Shown: positions 44,897-57,164 of the stretch, in pieces | Layout of the letters: each line of letters starts with the position of its first letter | How positions within the stretch are numbered: the stretch's first letter is position 1 | From: Arachis hypogaea | Taxonomy: Eukaryota > Streptophyta > Magnoliopsida > Fabales > Fabaceae | NCBI RefSeq assembly: GCF_003086295.3 | Contig: NC_092044.1 | Location: 76,532,024 to 76,596,023 of the forward strand | Direction: 5' to 3' | DNA: 64,000 bases | Notes under the pieces: model-generated | What the model was told of the DNA's origin: nothing | Databases searched by the model: none | Seen by the model: the letters and a program-made list of their open reading frames with translations, nothing else | Program-made: the position numbers and the translations under genes

Positions 44897-46288
44897 TGAT
44901 AAACCACTATTTTATGGTTTATATTGTATTTAATTGAGTGGTTTTATCAAGCTTTTCACCCACTAATTCATAAGATTTGCATGATTTTACAATTCCTTCC
45001 TAGTTTAGTTCTATGATTGAAAACATACTTCTTTGGTCTTAATTTAGCTAATCTTAATCCTCTCTTATTACCATTCGATGCCTTGATCTGTGTGTTAAGT
45101 GTTTTAGGCTTCATAGGGCAGGAATGGCTTAGAGAATAAAGAGGAAGCATGCAAAAATGGAAGGAATACAAGGAATTGATGAGATGACCAGCGAGAAGTC
45201 ACGCGGTCGCATGGCTCACGCGACCGCGCGAAATGGAAGAAATCATAGTGACGCGATCGCGTGCCTGACGCGGCCGCGCAGATTGGAAGCTGCACGAACG
45301 ACGCGAATGTGTGGACGACGCGCACGCGTGATACAAAAAATGCTGAGTGACGCGATCGCGTAGACAACGCGGACGCGTGACGTACGCGATCTGCAGAATC
45401 ACAAAAGTCACTGGCAGATATTCTGGGCCGCATTTCAACCCAGTTTTCGGCCCAGAAACACAGATTAAAGTCAGGGAACATGCAGAGACTCAACAGGCTT
45501 TCATAATTTATAATTTTAGGATTAGATGTAGTTTTTAGAGAGAGAGGTTCTCTCCACTCTCTTAGGATTAGGATTAGGATTAGAAATTCATCTTCTTCAA
45601 TCACAGGTTCAATATTCCTTTTATTTTCTCAATTTAGTTTATGAACTCTTTATGTTTGGATTGATTTTATATTTAATATAATTTGAGATATTTTCAGATC
45701 TATGATTTGTTTCTCTTATTTATAATATAAATAATTTGGATTTTTCCCTTTTGGCTTTGGTTGAGTAATTGGTGACGCTTGAGCTGTCAAATAAAGCAGT
45801 GGTTGAAATTGGGAGTTGCTAATTAGTTTGAGTTCCAATAACTCTAGTCTTTCCAAAGGAAAGACTAGGACTTTAGGTATCAAATTAATTAGTCCACTTG
45901 ACCTTCCTTTGTTTAGTAAAGGTTAACTAAGTGGGATTAAAATCCAATTCTCATAACAATTGATAAGGATAGGACTTCCAGTTCTTGTACCTTGCCAAAG
46001 GTTTATTTTACAGTTATTATTATTTTATTTTACTTGTCATTCAACTAACTTTTTACCTTAATCCAAAACCCCAAAACACACTTTTTCATAACCAATAATA
46101 AGAACATACCTCCCTACAATTCCTTGAGAAGACGATCCGAGGTTTAAATACTCGGTTATCAATTTCAAAGGGGTTTGTTACTTGTGACAACCAAAACTTT
46201 TGTAAGAAAGGTTGATTGCTTGGTTTAGTAACTATACTTACAACGATAATTTACTATAACTTCTAAACCATCAATCTTCAGTTCTTCA
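44897..46288 (+). repeat. F LTR shared by both F copies (1392 bp)
   Basis: It runs from TGATAAACCACTATTTTATG to TTCAGTTCTTCA. It is preceded by a polypurine tract and followed by a primer binding site, so it ends one copy and starts the next. CpG palindromes 45195-45400; GA/CT hairpin about 45536-45563. Confidence 0.88.
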
Positions 46289-46291
46289 AAA

Positions 46292-46309
46292 TGGCGCTGT
46301 TGCCGGGGA
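46292..46309 (+). other. Primer binding site of F (tRNA-Asp type)
   Basis: TGGCGCTGTTGCCGGGGA, one mismatch from the tRNA-Asp complement, 3 nt after the LTR. Confidence 0.85.
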
Positions 46310-46502
46310 ATTGCAAACGTGTGCCTTATTATTGGTTATTGTAAATATTTTTCAAAAAAAATTATATCTTTTTCAAAATCTTATCTTATCCTTTTTCAAA
46401 AATCATATCTTTTTCAAAATCCTATCATATCTTTTTCAAAATCTTATCTTTTTCAAAATATTTTCTTTTTGTTAGTTTTTGTTTTTATTTTCTTCTACTA
46501 CT

Positions 46503-48383
46503 ATGAACTCTCACCCCTTTGGCTATGAGTCTGGTTACAACTATGTTGCAGGAAGAGGAGATTATAATGGGAACAAGCATCAAGTCTGGAACAATCAAAG
46601 ATGGAAGGAGCCACAAGGATTTAATCAACCTTCATGGCAACAACCACCTCCAATGGACTATCAACAACCGTTCTGTGATGCATATCAAGGCAATGGCTAT
46701 GGTGAGCACTCTTTTGATTATCAACAACCACCACCATACGCCTATGAACCCCCTCCTCAACATAGCTTTGGACCACCATACTCACGAGCCCCTTACCACC
46801 AAACACCCTCATACGATCCTAACCCGTACCCATCATACCAACCACCTTATGAGCCAAATGAACCATACACAGAACTACCACCTCAATATACACCATCTCC
46901 TTATCATTATCAAGATGAACCACCTTCCTACCATGAACCCTCCTATCCACCCCAAACCTCCATGGAGAAAGCATTTACCGATCTAAACTCTACTATACAA
47001 GCTCTCGCCACCCGAATCAGACCACCAAATATCTTCAACAATCAACCCTCAAGCTCTAGTGCACTTCCTTTTCAACCACATAATGATCCACCCATCCCAT
47101 CACCACCATCCATGGAAGAGCACCCACATCCATCAATCCAAGAGCAAGATGATCCCAATGATGCTATTGATATGGAACAAGAGAGAGAGGATCATCTTCG
47201 TGAATCCATACTTTATAAGGATCTAGAGGAGGCACTAAAGGTGAAGGTAGGAGAGACCCTTGAAGATGAAGGAGTATTTGAAGGAAGTTGTCATGGAAAG
47301 GTAATCATCAAGGAGGAACAATAGTCAATGGGTCATTTCAAGGAAACAGTAGATCAATTTCATGCAACCCTTCATCAATTAGAGCAAGCAATAAATCAAT
47401 TACCTTCCAGACGTTCGGACACTCAAGGAACCCCCATGGCTTCATGTGGAGAATCTAATAAAGAACGTAGCATGAATGAGACACTAGAGACTCCAGTGGA
47501 CAATAAGGAGCATAACTTTGTACTGGAACAAGTGGAGAAACCCATAATAGTTACAGAGGAAGAAGTGGTTAAAGATTTAGGAGTTGCAGAACCTCCACAG
47601 GAACCTCAAGTCATAGAACCCTCTTATAAGGAGTTTGAATTTGTTATTAAGGAGGGTGTACAACCTCCAAGGTATGTCATAATAGAAGACTTGGAAGAGG
47701 TTAATCAAGAGGTGGAGATTCAAGAAGAAGAGGCACAACCTCCCATGCCCTTGGTGAACAATGAAGAAGAGATTAAATTGGAAGAAATTCACCAAAAGGA
47801 AGAGGTTGATATTGAAGATTACAAAGAGGTGGAAGATGTCGAAGAAGAGCACAAGGGAGTGGAGCTTGCACGTTCATTAGAAACACCTCCCCCTAAGTTG
47901 CCATCATCCTTCACAACATTCAAGTGGGTAAAATTCATATCCCTTAGCTTTCTAATTCCACTTGAATACGGGCTACTGAAGATGGATGGCCAACTTAGAA
48001 CTCTTTGTCGCATTAAGAGTAAGAAGAAGATGGTCAGTGATAAGATTTATCCTGCAAGGTTCAACATGGTCGTGTGCTCAACATTTAAACGCAAAGGTTG
48101 GTGTAGAGCTCAACTGAATGGGTCCAGAAAGTTGTCTGACTGCTTCAGTGAGAATTCAGATTGTTTGCCACCCGAATGGAACAATATTGCTCAACAAGAA
48201 GACGGGTGCAATAGCAAGATTTGGGACCCCGGAATTCAATCTAGAAATCAACACTCTTGGGGCCTTGTCACTTGCTTCAACTTGCTTGAAGGCTTTCTGC
48301 ACCTTGTTTGGGACCCCGGAGGCTACTGGAACTCCAAACATTGGTGGAGATTTCTGGATGAGTTCAAACACAAGCCGCCATAA
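46503..48383 (+). pseudogene. Orphan retroelement protein of F, nearly intact (one TAG)
   Basis: One frame of 626 residues interrupted only by TAG at 47322-47324. The start is the ATG opening MNSHPFGYESGYNYVAGRGD, matching E and G. Residues about 1-155 are rich in Pro, Tyr and Gln (for example YPSYQPPYEPNEPYTELPPQ), of low complexity. Residues 160-470 are mostly acidic, with short helices. The C-terminal 150 residues hold FTTFKWVKFISLSF, LEYGLLKMDGQLRTLCRIK, GWCRAQLNGSRKLSDCFSEN, KIWDPGIQSRNQHSWGLVTC and KHWWRFLDEFKHKPP. No retroviral domain is visible. It may bind nucleic acid or a host protein; that is inference. The TAG could be a recent mutation or a readthrough site. Confidence 0.82.
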
Positions 48384-48432
48384 CAGGAAGCTCCTCAATT
48401 GTCCAACTTAAGGACTTTAACTAAAAGTGCTA

Positions 48433-48450
48433 GGTGGGAGACAACCCACC
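48433..48450 (+). other. Post-stop hairpin, F second copy
   Basis: GGTGGG/CCCACC with loop AGACAA, 50 bp after the stop. Confidence 0.72.
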
Positions 48451-48589
48451 ATGGTATGATCGTTTCTTTTTCATTTTTTATTTAGTTTTATTTGTTTTCA
48501 CGTTTTATTTTATTTTTCATTGAACCTGAAATTACTCATAACATTCATATCATTTTACATTCTACATACTGCATATTAAAAAAAATGCA

Positions 48590-48870
48590 CGCAACGCGGC
48601 AGCGTCGCTGACGCGTTCGCGTCACCAGTGCGTTATGAAGAAAAGAAAGTTGAACAGAGAGTCATGCAAAAGCGTGGCTGGAGGTGTGCCCTTGGTACAG
48701 TTTGCCCACGCGACCATGTCACTGACGCATCCGCGTCATATGGAAAATAAGCCTCCCACGCGGCCGCGTTACCTGAAAATCGACGTGAAAAGGGTGCACA
48801 ACCGAAAGTTGTGCTGGAGTGATGCTAGACTCGCGCTAGACGCGCCGTCCCTACCACGCAAACGCGTGCC
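48590..48870 (+). repeat. CpG-rich palindromes, F second copy, truncated
   Basis: It matches 42242-42550 of the first copy, then breaks at about 48875, where sequence equivalent to 44370 begins. Confidence 0.75.
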
Positions 48871-49375
48871 CCACTTACCCTTATAAAGTATGTATATGTT
48901 AGGTGACATCTTAGACTAATCAAGGATTCACTCTATTAGCTCACTTAGCCTTATATGTACATCCTTACCTTTACCTCAGCCCCATTACAACCCTGAAAAG
49001 ACCTCATGATGTTTATATGTATACATTAAATATTTGTTGATTGGTTAGATGAAGAACAAAGTTTAGAAAGCATGACTAGGGAAGAGTAGAGTGATTGACC
49101 CTAGACACTTGAGAGATTAGAGTGATATATACTACCAGTGAGGGTTCAATGCTTGATTCTATATTTCCTGCTTTTATGAGCTATCTTCTTACAAGTTTAC
49201 TTATTTTCACTGTATAATTTGAATTAATGAAATCCAGTTCATATTTATTCTTGAAGGATTTATTTACTTTTTTACCAAGTAGGTAGAAACATTTTGCATG
49301 TAGTTGCATTCACATTCATAGGTTGCATTGCATGAGTCTTTCCTTTCCCTACTCATTTATTTGGTCTCCTTGAGT

Positions 49376-49395
49376 TTAGCATGAGGACATGCTAA
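49376..49395 (+). other. Pre-LTR hairpin, F second copy
   Basis: TTAGCATG/CATGCTAA with loop AGGA, 4 nt before TAAGTGTGGGGAGG (49400-49413). Confidence 0.82.
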
Positions 49396-49414
49396 TGTTT
49401 AAGTGTGGGGAGGA

Positions 49415-50804
49415 TGATAAACCACTATTTTATGGTTTATATTGTATTTAATTGAGTGGTTTTATCAAGCTTTTCACCCACTTATTCATAAGATTTACAT
49501 GATTTTACAATTCCTTCCTAGTTTAGTTCTATAATTGAAAACATGCTTCTTTGGTCTTAATTTAGCTAATCTTAATCCTCTCTTATTTCCATTCGATGCC
49601 TTGATCTGTGTGTTAAGTGTTTCAGGCTTCATAGGGCAGGAATGGCTTAGAGAATAAAGAGGAAGCATGCAAAAATGGAAGGAATACAAAGAATTGAGGA
49701 GATGACCAGCGAGAAGTCACGCGGTCGCATCGCTCACGCGACCGCGTGAAATCTAAGAAATCAGAGTGACGCGATCTCGTCCCTGACGCGACCGCGCGGA
49801 TTGGAAGCTGCACGAACGACGCGAATGCGTGGACGCACGCATGCGTGATACGAAAAATGCTGAGTGACGCGATCGCGTGGACGACGCGGACGCGTGACGT
49901 ACGCGATCTGCAGAATCACAAAAGTCACTGGCAGATATTCTTGGCTGCATTTCAACCCAGTTTTTGGCCCAGAAACACCGATTAAAGTCAGGGAACATGC
50001 AGAGACTCAACAGGCTTTCATAATTTATAATTTTAGGATTAGATGTAGTTTTTAGAGAGAGAGGTTCTCTCCTCTCTCTTAGGATTAGGATTAGGATTAG
50101 GAATTCATCTTCTTCAATCACAGGTTCAATATTCCTTTTATTTTCTCAATTTAGTTTATGAACTCTTTATGTTTGGATTGATTTATATTTAATATAATTT
50201 GAGGTATTTTCAGATCTATGATTTGTTTCTTTTATTTATAATATAAATAATTTGGATTTTTCTCTTTTGGCTTTGGTTGAGTAATTGGTGACGCTTGAGC
50301 TGTCAAATAAAGCAGTATTTGAAATTGGGAGTTGCTAATTAATTTGAGTTCCAATAACTCTAGTCTTTCCAAAGGAAAGACTAGGACTTTAGGTATCAAA
50401 TTAATTAGTCCACTTGACCTTCCTTTGTTTAGTAAAGGTTAACTAAGTGGGATTAAAATCCAATTCTCATAATAATTGATAAGGATAGGACTTCCAGTTC
50501 TTGTACCTTGCCAAAGGTTTATTTTACAGTTATTATTATTTTATTTTACTTGTCATTCAACTAACTTTTTACCTTAATCCAAAACCCCAAAACACACTTT
50601 TTCATAATCAATAAGAAGAACATACCTCCCTACAATTCCTTGAGAAGACGACCCGAGGTTTAAATACTCGGTTATCAATTTCAAAGGGGTTTGTTACTTG
50701 TGGCAACCAAAACTTTTGTTAGAAAGGTTGATTGCTTGGTTTAGTAACTATACTTACAACGAGAATTTACTATAACTTTTAAACCATCAATCTTCAGTTC
50801 TTCA
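49415..50804 (+). repeat. 3' LTR of F second copy (1390 bp)
   Basis: Near-identical to 44897-46288. The right flank GCCTT begins G sequence. Confidence 0.9.
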
Positions 50805-51559
50805 GCCTTCCAAGTGTTTGACAAAATGCTTGGAAGGATGTTAGAGTAGATTTTGAGCATTCTTGGTTTGGAAAGAGTAATTAGGCAATCTTGAGTCATG
50901 AAAACCCAACTCATGTTGGTGATCTAGAGTTGTTAGCTAATATTGTTTCCATTGACGCTAATCTTTTGCTAATTTAATTAGTAAGTTGATTAGGACTTTT
51001 GGATTGAGATTAGCTAGTCTTATTAGACTTTCTCTCGTAGAAGATAATAAGATACCTTCTTCCAATGTTGGAGATGACGTAATTAGATAAATTCTTGTTT
51101 ATTATTGTGATATGATTGATTAATCTTGTTTGACATTCTCCCTATTTGAAGATGACATGATACCTTCTTCTGTTTGATTGGAGTTAACTAAATAAGATGA
51201 ATTAATCATTATATGACTAGGATAGAAAGCCTATGATCTCAACCCTTGCCATGAATGTCTCTCTTTATCACTTGCTTTCTTTAATTGCTTGCTTGATTTA
51301 CTTTTCTTGTCATTTAATTTCTTGCCCTCTTATCAATCAAAACCCCATATACCCCTCATAGCCAATAGTCATACATTTCATTGGAATTCCTTGTGAGACG
51401 ACCCGGAGTCCAAATACTCCGGTTAATTCTTATTTGGGGTTTGTTAATTGTGACAAAACCAAAATTTAATTTGGTGCGAGAGTTGTTTGTCGGTTGGGAA
51501 CTATACTACCAACGAAATTATTTTGTGTGAAATTCCTAACCAACACGATTCTTGTGTCA
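50805..51559 (+). repeat. Element G LTR, right part
   Basis: It continues G's LTR to CGATTCTTGTGTCA and is followed by a primer binding site, so it is the end of a 5' LTR. Confidence 0.8.
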
Positions 51560-51565
51560 AATTAA

Positions 51566-51583
51566 TGGCGCCGTTGCCAGGGA
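51566..51583 (+). other. Primer binding site of G (tRNA-Asp type)
   Basis: TGGCGCCGTTGCCAGGGA, one mismatch, identical to that of B. Confidence 0.85.
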
Positions 51584-51730
51584 TTTGCAATGCTATTATG
51601 TTATTGGTTATTGTGTATATGTGAATATTGTAAATAGATTTACCTTTTGCTTCTTTGTTAGTTTTTGTTAGTTTAAGGATTTAATTTTCTTGCTTCTTAT
51701 TTGATTTTGTTTTCATTTTCTCTTGCTATC

Positions 51731-52674
51731 ATGAATTCTCACTTTGGCTATGAGTTTGGTTCTAATTATGTTGTAGGAAATGAGAGCTTCAATGAGGATG
51801 TGTATCAAGGATGGGATAACCAAAGGTGGGAGGAGCCATATGTATATGATCAATCCTCTTGGCAACAACCTCCACCAATGCACTATGAAGAAGAGCCATT
51901 CTATGATGCATACCAACCCAATGGCTATGGTGAATCTCCTTACCACCATGCATCCAATCTTCTTGGTGAAGAATCCTTTGAATTTGAAAAACCTTCTCCC
52001 AATTAATTTGAAAGTGATGTGGAGGTAGATTTCTCTCATCCTCTAATTCATGACTTGAATGATGGAGAAGAGTTAGATGAAGTTGATGAACAAATGATTG
52101 AAAATGAAGAAATTTATGAAGAGGTGGAGGTTCACAAGGAAGCACACAAGGGAATAGAGCTTACAAGGACATTAGAAATACCTCTCCCCAAGCCACCACC
52201 ATCCATTCTTTCATTCAAGTGGGTAAATTCCTTATACTTAAGCTTTATTAATCCCCTTGAATATGGTTTGATTGAAATGGATGGTCAACTTAGACATATT
52301 TGTGGCTTTAAGAGTAAAAAGGGGATGGTTAGTGGTTGGAAATGCCATTCTAGGTTCACCATGGTTACATGTTCAAAGCTCAATTGCAAGGTTTAGTATA
52401 GAACTAGATTGCTTGGGTCTAGATGATGTTTGGTCACTTCTATGAGAATTCATCTCTCCTGCCACCCGGAGGAAATCGCCATGATCAACTCAAGGACGGG
52501 TGTGAAAACAAGGTGTGGGATCCCGGATTACAAGAGGAGGATCAACTTTGGGAGCCCATGGTTTGTGAAGAACTCCATCAAAGCTTGGAGTTATTAACTT
52601 TGAATGATGACGCACAATGGAAGTCCAAGCATTGGTGGATGTTCAAGGATGGATTCAAGCACAAGCCACCTTGA
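51731..52674 (+). pseudogene. Orphan retroelement protein of G, short and broken
   Basis: It starts MNSHFGYEFGSNYVVGNESF, as in E and F. The low-complexity region is shorter (about 90 residues) and ends at stop 52004-52006. The same frame continues to 52396 with an acidic part and LEYGLIEMDGQLRHICGFK. After a frameshift and stops near 52394-52425 it ends SSLLPPGGNRHDQLKDGCEN, KVWDPG and KHWWMFKDGFKHKPP. It is the most diverged copy, so residues kept here (DGQLR, DGC, WDPG, KHWW, FKHKPP) mark the core of the family. Confidence 0.72.
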
Positions 52675-52723
52675 TGGACAGCTCCCCATAAGTCCAACTT
52701 AAGGACAATAAACAAAAGTGCTA

Positions 52724-52741
52724 GGTGGGAGACAACCCACC
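52724..52741 (+). other. Post-stop hairpin of G
   Basis: GGTGGG/CCCACC with loop AGACAA, 50 bp after the stop. Confidence 0.7.
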
Positions 52742-53400
52742 ATGGTAAACTCTTTCCTTTTTCTCTTTTGTATATATTAGTAAAATTAGTTTAATTTCAT
52801 GTTTTGTCTAGTTAGTTGAATTTAATTGGGAATCTAGTAGGTTAAATAAGGTTTTATAATGTTTTGGTAGCCGTTTGGAGGTTTGGAATGCTTGGTTTGG
52901 TGCAAAAACATAGAAAAATTTTGAAAAACAGAGCACCATCCACGCACACGTGCACTCCACGTGTACGCGCGCCTCAAGCATTTTCAACCATCTACGCAGT
53001 CGCGTCGTGTACGCGTACGCATGGATTGAGTTTTCCCACACTCCATACATTTACCCGAGAGTTGTGCCTGAAGTGTGCCAACTTTGTGCCCAAGGCACGC
53101 GCACGCGTACCTTGCGTGCCCGCATCGACTCTCTGCTTTGCCATGCACGCGTACGCGTCAGCCGCGCGTACGCGTCGCTTCCATTTCATCAATCCACGCT
53201 TACGCGCATATGACGCGCACGCGTGGATTGCTCTGTTTCACCCACTTTCTTTTCTTCTCGTCTCTTTCCATTTCTTTCCCTCTTCTCTTCTCTTTCCACC
53301 CTTCAAACATCACCCAACACTACCAAACATCATCCATAACCATTTCTTTTAGTTAGTTAGTTAATTTAATTTTTGTTTTCCATTATAAGTGTTGGATTAC
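52742..53400 (+). other. 3' internal region of G, cut by element I
   Basis: Non-coding DNA with a CpG palindrome cluster at about 52940-53225. The rest of G lies beyond I and H, outside the window. Confidence 0.65.
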
Positions 53401-55063
53401 TGGTGGACGAAATTGTGATTCGTACTCTTTGTACTTGTATGAAATTTAATTCGAGATAATAGCTCTTTACTATGTGTGGTCACAACTCCGTTCAACTAAC
53501 CAGCAAGTGTACTGGGTCGTCCAAGTAATAAACCTTACGTGAGTAAGGGTCGATCCCACAGAGATTGTTGGTATGAAACAAGCTATGGTCATCTTGTAAA
53601 TCTCAGTCAGGCGGATAGTAATTGATTATGGATTTTCAAAAATTAATAAATAATAAACATAAAATAAAGATAAAGTTACTCATGTATTTCTATGATGGGG
53701 ATTTCAGATAGGCGTATGGAGATGTTGTGCTCCTCCTGAATCTCTGCTTTCCTACTGTTTTTATCCAATTTTATCACTCCCTTCTATGGCAAGCTGTATG
53801 TAGGGCATCACCATTGTCAATGGCTACATCCCATCATCTCAGTGAAAAAGGTCCAAATGCTCTATCACAGCACGGCTAATCATCTGTCGGTTCTCAATCA
53901 AGTTGGAGTAGAATCCCTTGATTCTTTTGCGTCTGTCACTAACGCCCAGCCTTCAGGAGTTTGAAGCTCGTCACAGTCATTCAATTCCAGAATCCTACTC
54001 GGAATACCACAGACAAGGTTAGACCTTCCGGATTCCCATGAATGCCGCCATCAATTCTAGCTTATACCACGAAGATTCTGATTAAGGAATCCAAGAGATA
54101 TGCGCCCGGTCTAGGGTAGAACGGAAGTGGTTGTCAATCACGCGCGTTCATAGGTGAGAATGATGATGAGTGTCACGGATCATCACATTCATCAAGTTGA
54201 AGTGCAACGAATATCTTAGAATAGGAATAATTCGAATTGGATAGAAAATAATTGTAATTGCATTGAAGCTTGAGGTACAGCAGAGCTCCACACCCTTAAT
54301 CTATGGTGTGTAGAAACTCCACCGTTGAAAATATATAAGTGAAAGGTTCAGGGATGGCCGAATGGCCAGCCTCCCAAAACGTGATCAATAGTCTCCTCAG
54401 ATGAAGAATAAAATAAAACTGAGACCAAAGATGTCTAATACAATAGTAAATTATCCTATTTATACTAGACTAGCTACTAGGGTTTACATGAGTAAGTAAT
54501 TGATGCATAAATCCACTTCCGGGGCCCACATGGTGTGTGTTTGGGCTGAGCTTGATCTATCCACGAGCTGAGGCTTCTTTTGGAGTTGAACCCCAAGTTG
54601 TAACGTGTTTTGGGCGTTCAACTCCGGGTCGTGACGTGTTTCTGGCGTTTTACTCCAGACAGCAACATGGAACTGGCGTTGAGCGCCAGTTTACGTCGTC
54701 AATTCCCGAATAAAGTATGGACTATTATATATTGCTGGAAAGCTCTGGATATCTAATTTCCAACACCGTTGAGAGCGCGCCATTTGGAGTTCTGTAGCTC
54801 CAGAAAATCCATTTCGAGTGCAGGGAGGTCAGATTCCAACAGCATCAGCAGTCCTTTGTCAGCCTCCTATCAGAGTTTTGCTCAAGTCCCTCAATTTCAG
54901 CCAGAAATTACCTGAAATCACAGAAAAACACAAAAACTCATAGTAAAGTCCAGAAATGTGAATTTAACATAAAAACTAATGAAAACATCCCTAAAAGTAG
55001 GTTGAACTTACTAAAAACTACCTAAAAACAATGCCAAAAAGCGTATAAATTATCCGCTCATCA
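53401..55063 (-). repeat. 3' LTR of element I (1663 bp)
   Basis: B-type LTR in reverse from TGGTGGACGAAATTG to TTATCCGCTCATCA. A TATA box on the minus strand at 54455-54464. Confidence 0.92.
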
Positions 55064-55077
55064 CAACACCAAACTTA
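55064..55077 (-). other. Polypurine-tract-position 14-mer of I
   Basis: TAAGTTTGGTGTTG on the minus strand, abutting the LTR. Confidence 0.6.
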
Positions 55078-55081
55078 AATT

Positions 55082-55101
55082 GTTGCTTGTCCCCAAGCAA
55101 C
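55082..55101 (-). other. Pre-LTR hairpin of I
   Basis: GTTGCTTG/CAAGCAAC with loop GGGA on the minus strand, 4 nt upstream of the 14-mer. Confidence 0.8.
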
Positions 55102-55618
55102 TGAAAATCAAATAGGATAAAAGAAAGAGAATATACTATAAATTCCAAAATATCAATAAATATTTATTCTAATTAGATGAGCAGGACTTGTAGCTTTTTG
55201 CTTCTGAACAGTTTTGGCATCTCACTTTTTCCTTTGAAGTTCAGAATGATTGGCTTCTCTAGGAACTTAGAATTTTGGATGGTGTTATTGATTCTCCTAG
55301 TTAAGTATGTTGATTCTTGAACACAGCTACTTATGAGTCTTGGCCGTGGCCCTAAGCACTTTGTTTTCCAATATTACCACCGGATACATAAATGCCACAG
55401 ACACATGACTGGGTGAACCTTTTCAGATTGTGACTCAGCTTTGCTAAAGTCCCCAGTTAGAGGTGTCCAGAGCTCTTAAGCACACTCTTTTTGCTTTGGA
55501 TCACGACTTTAACCACTCAGTCTCAAGCTTTTCACTTGGACCTTCATGACACACAAGCACATGGTTAGGGACAGCTTAATTTAGCCGCTTAGGCCGGGAT
55601 TTTATTTCCTTGGGCCCT

Positions 55619-57140
55619 TGATGAGCGGATAATTTGTACGCTTTTTGGCACTGTTTTTAGTATGTTTTTAGTATGATCTAGTTGGTTTTTAGTATATTTT
55701 TGTTAGTTTTTAGTTAAAATTCACTTTTCTGGACTTTACTATGAGTTTGTGTGTTTTTCTGTGATTTCAGGTATTTTCTGGCTGAAATTGAGGGACCTGA
55801 GCAAAAATCTGATTCAGAGACTGAAAAGGACTGCAGATGCTGTTGAATTCTAACCTCCCTGCACTCGAAGTGGATTTTCTGGAGCTACAAAAGCCCAATT
55901 GGCGCGCTCTCAACGGCGTTGGAAAGTAGACATCCTGGGCTTTCCAGCAATATATGATAGTCCATACTTTGCTCAAGATTTGATGGCCCAAACCGGCGTT
56001 CAAAGTCACCCTCAGAATTTCCAGCGTTAAACGCCGGAACTAGCATAAAAATTGGAGTTAAACGCCCAAACTGGCACCAAAGCTGGCGTTTAACTCCAGA
56101 AAGAGTATCTACACGAAAATGCTTCAATGCTCAGCCCAAGCACACACCAAGTGGGCCCAGAAGTGGATTTTTATGTCATTTACTCATTTCTGTATACCCT
56201 AGGTTACTAGTTCACTATTAATAGGATCTTTTGACATTGTATCTGTACTGGATGACACTTTACACGTTTCTTGGTGTACCTTCCATGGCATGAGTCTCTA
56301 AACCCCATGGTTGGGGGTGAGGAGCTCTGCTGTGTCTTGATGGATTAATGCAATTACTACTGTTTCTCATTCAATCATGCTTGCTTCCATTCTAAGATAT
56401 CAGTTGTTCCTAAATCAGATGAATGTGATGATCCGTGACACTCATCATCATTCTCAACTATGAACGTGTGACTGACAACCACCTCCGTTCTACCTTAGAT
56501 TAAGTAGATATCTCTTGGATTCTTTAACCGGAATCTTCGTGGTATAAGCTAGAACTGATGGCGGCATTCAAGAGAATCCGGAAGGTCTAAACCTTGTCTG
56601 TGGTATTCTGAGTAGGATTCAATGATTGAATGACTGTGACGAGCTTCAAACTCCTAAGGGCGGGGCGTTAGTGACAGACGCAAAAGAATCACTGGATTCT
56701 ATTCCGGCCTGATTGAGAACCGACAGATGGATAGCCGTGCCATGACAGGGTGCGTTGAACATTTCCACTGAGAGGATGGGAGGTAGCCACTGACAACGGT
56801 GAAACCCTTGCATACAGCTTGCCATGGAAGGAGCCTTGCGTGCTTGAAGAAGAAGACAGTAGGAAAGCAGAGATTCAGAAGATGGAGCATCTCCAAAACC
56901 TCAACCTATTCTCCATTACTGCAAAACAAGTACTTATTTCATGTTCTTTTAATTTTCACAATCAACCCTGATAGTTATTGATATCCTGACTAAGATTTAC
57001 AAGATAACCATAGCTTGCTTCAAGCCGACAATCTCCGTGGGATCGACCCTTACTCACGTAAGGTATTACTTGGCCGACCCAGTGCACTTGCTGGTTAGTT
57101 GTGCGGGATTGCAAAAGTGTGATTGCAATTTCGTGCACCA
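55619..57140 (+). repeat. 5' LTR of element H (1522 bp)
   Basis: It runs from TGATGAGCGG to TTCGTGCACCA, a B-type LTR with GGCGTT/AACGCC palindromes near 56020-56100. Confidence 0.95.
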
Positions 57141-57146
57141 AGTTTT

Positions 57147-57164
57147 TGGCGCCGTTGCCGGGGA
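57147..57164 (+). other. Primer binding site of H (tRNA-Asp)
   Basis: TGGCGCCGTTGCCGGGGA, a full 18-nt complement to the tRNA-Asp 3' end as I know it. Confidence 0.9.

Larger units (their letters stand above)
46289..50804 (+). mobile_element. Element F, second copy: internal region and 3' LTR
   Basis: With LTR 44897-46288 this forms a complete 5.9-kb element with the best-preserved orphan gene. It lacks about 1.8 kb between the palindromes and the 3' spacer that the first copy retains. Confidence 0.85.
53401..55618 (-). mobile_element. Element I: 3' LTR and 3' internal end, minus strand
   Basis: Its LTR (53401-55063) is followed on the right by the inverted 14-mer, hairpin and non-coding end that match A (1-510) in reverse. 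At 55618 it is cut by H. The remainder lies outside the window. The left flank is ATTAC; its partner is not visible. Confidence 0.85.

Noticed and set aside
45157..45604. Arg/Ser/Val-rich open frames on both strands over the CpG palindromes
   Set aside because: The amino-acid strings follow from ACGCGT repeats, appear in several frames and on both strands, and have no counterpart outside the arrays.
57147..57164. tRNA-Asp gene
   Set aside because: Only an 18-nt complement to the tRNA 3' end is present, next to an LTR; it is a primer binding site.
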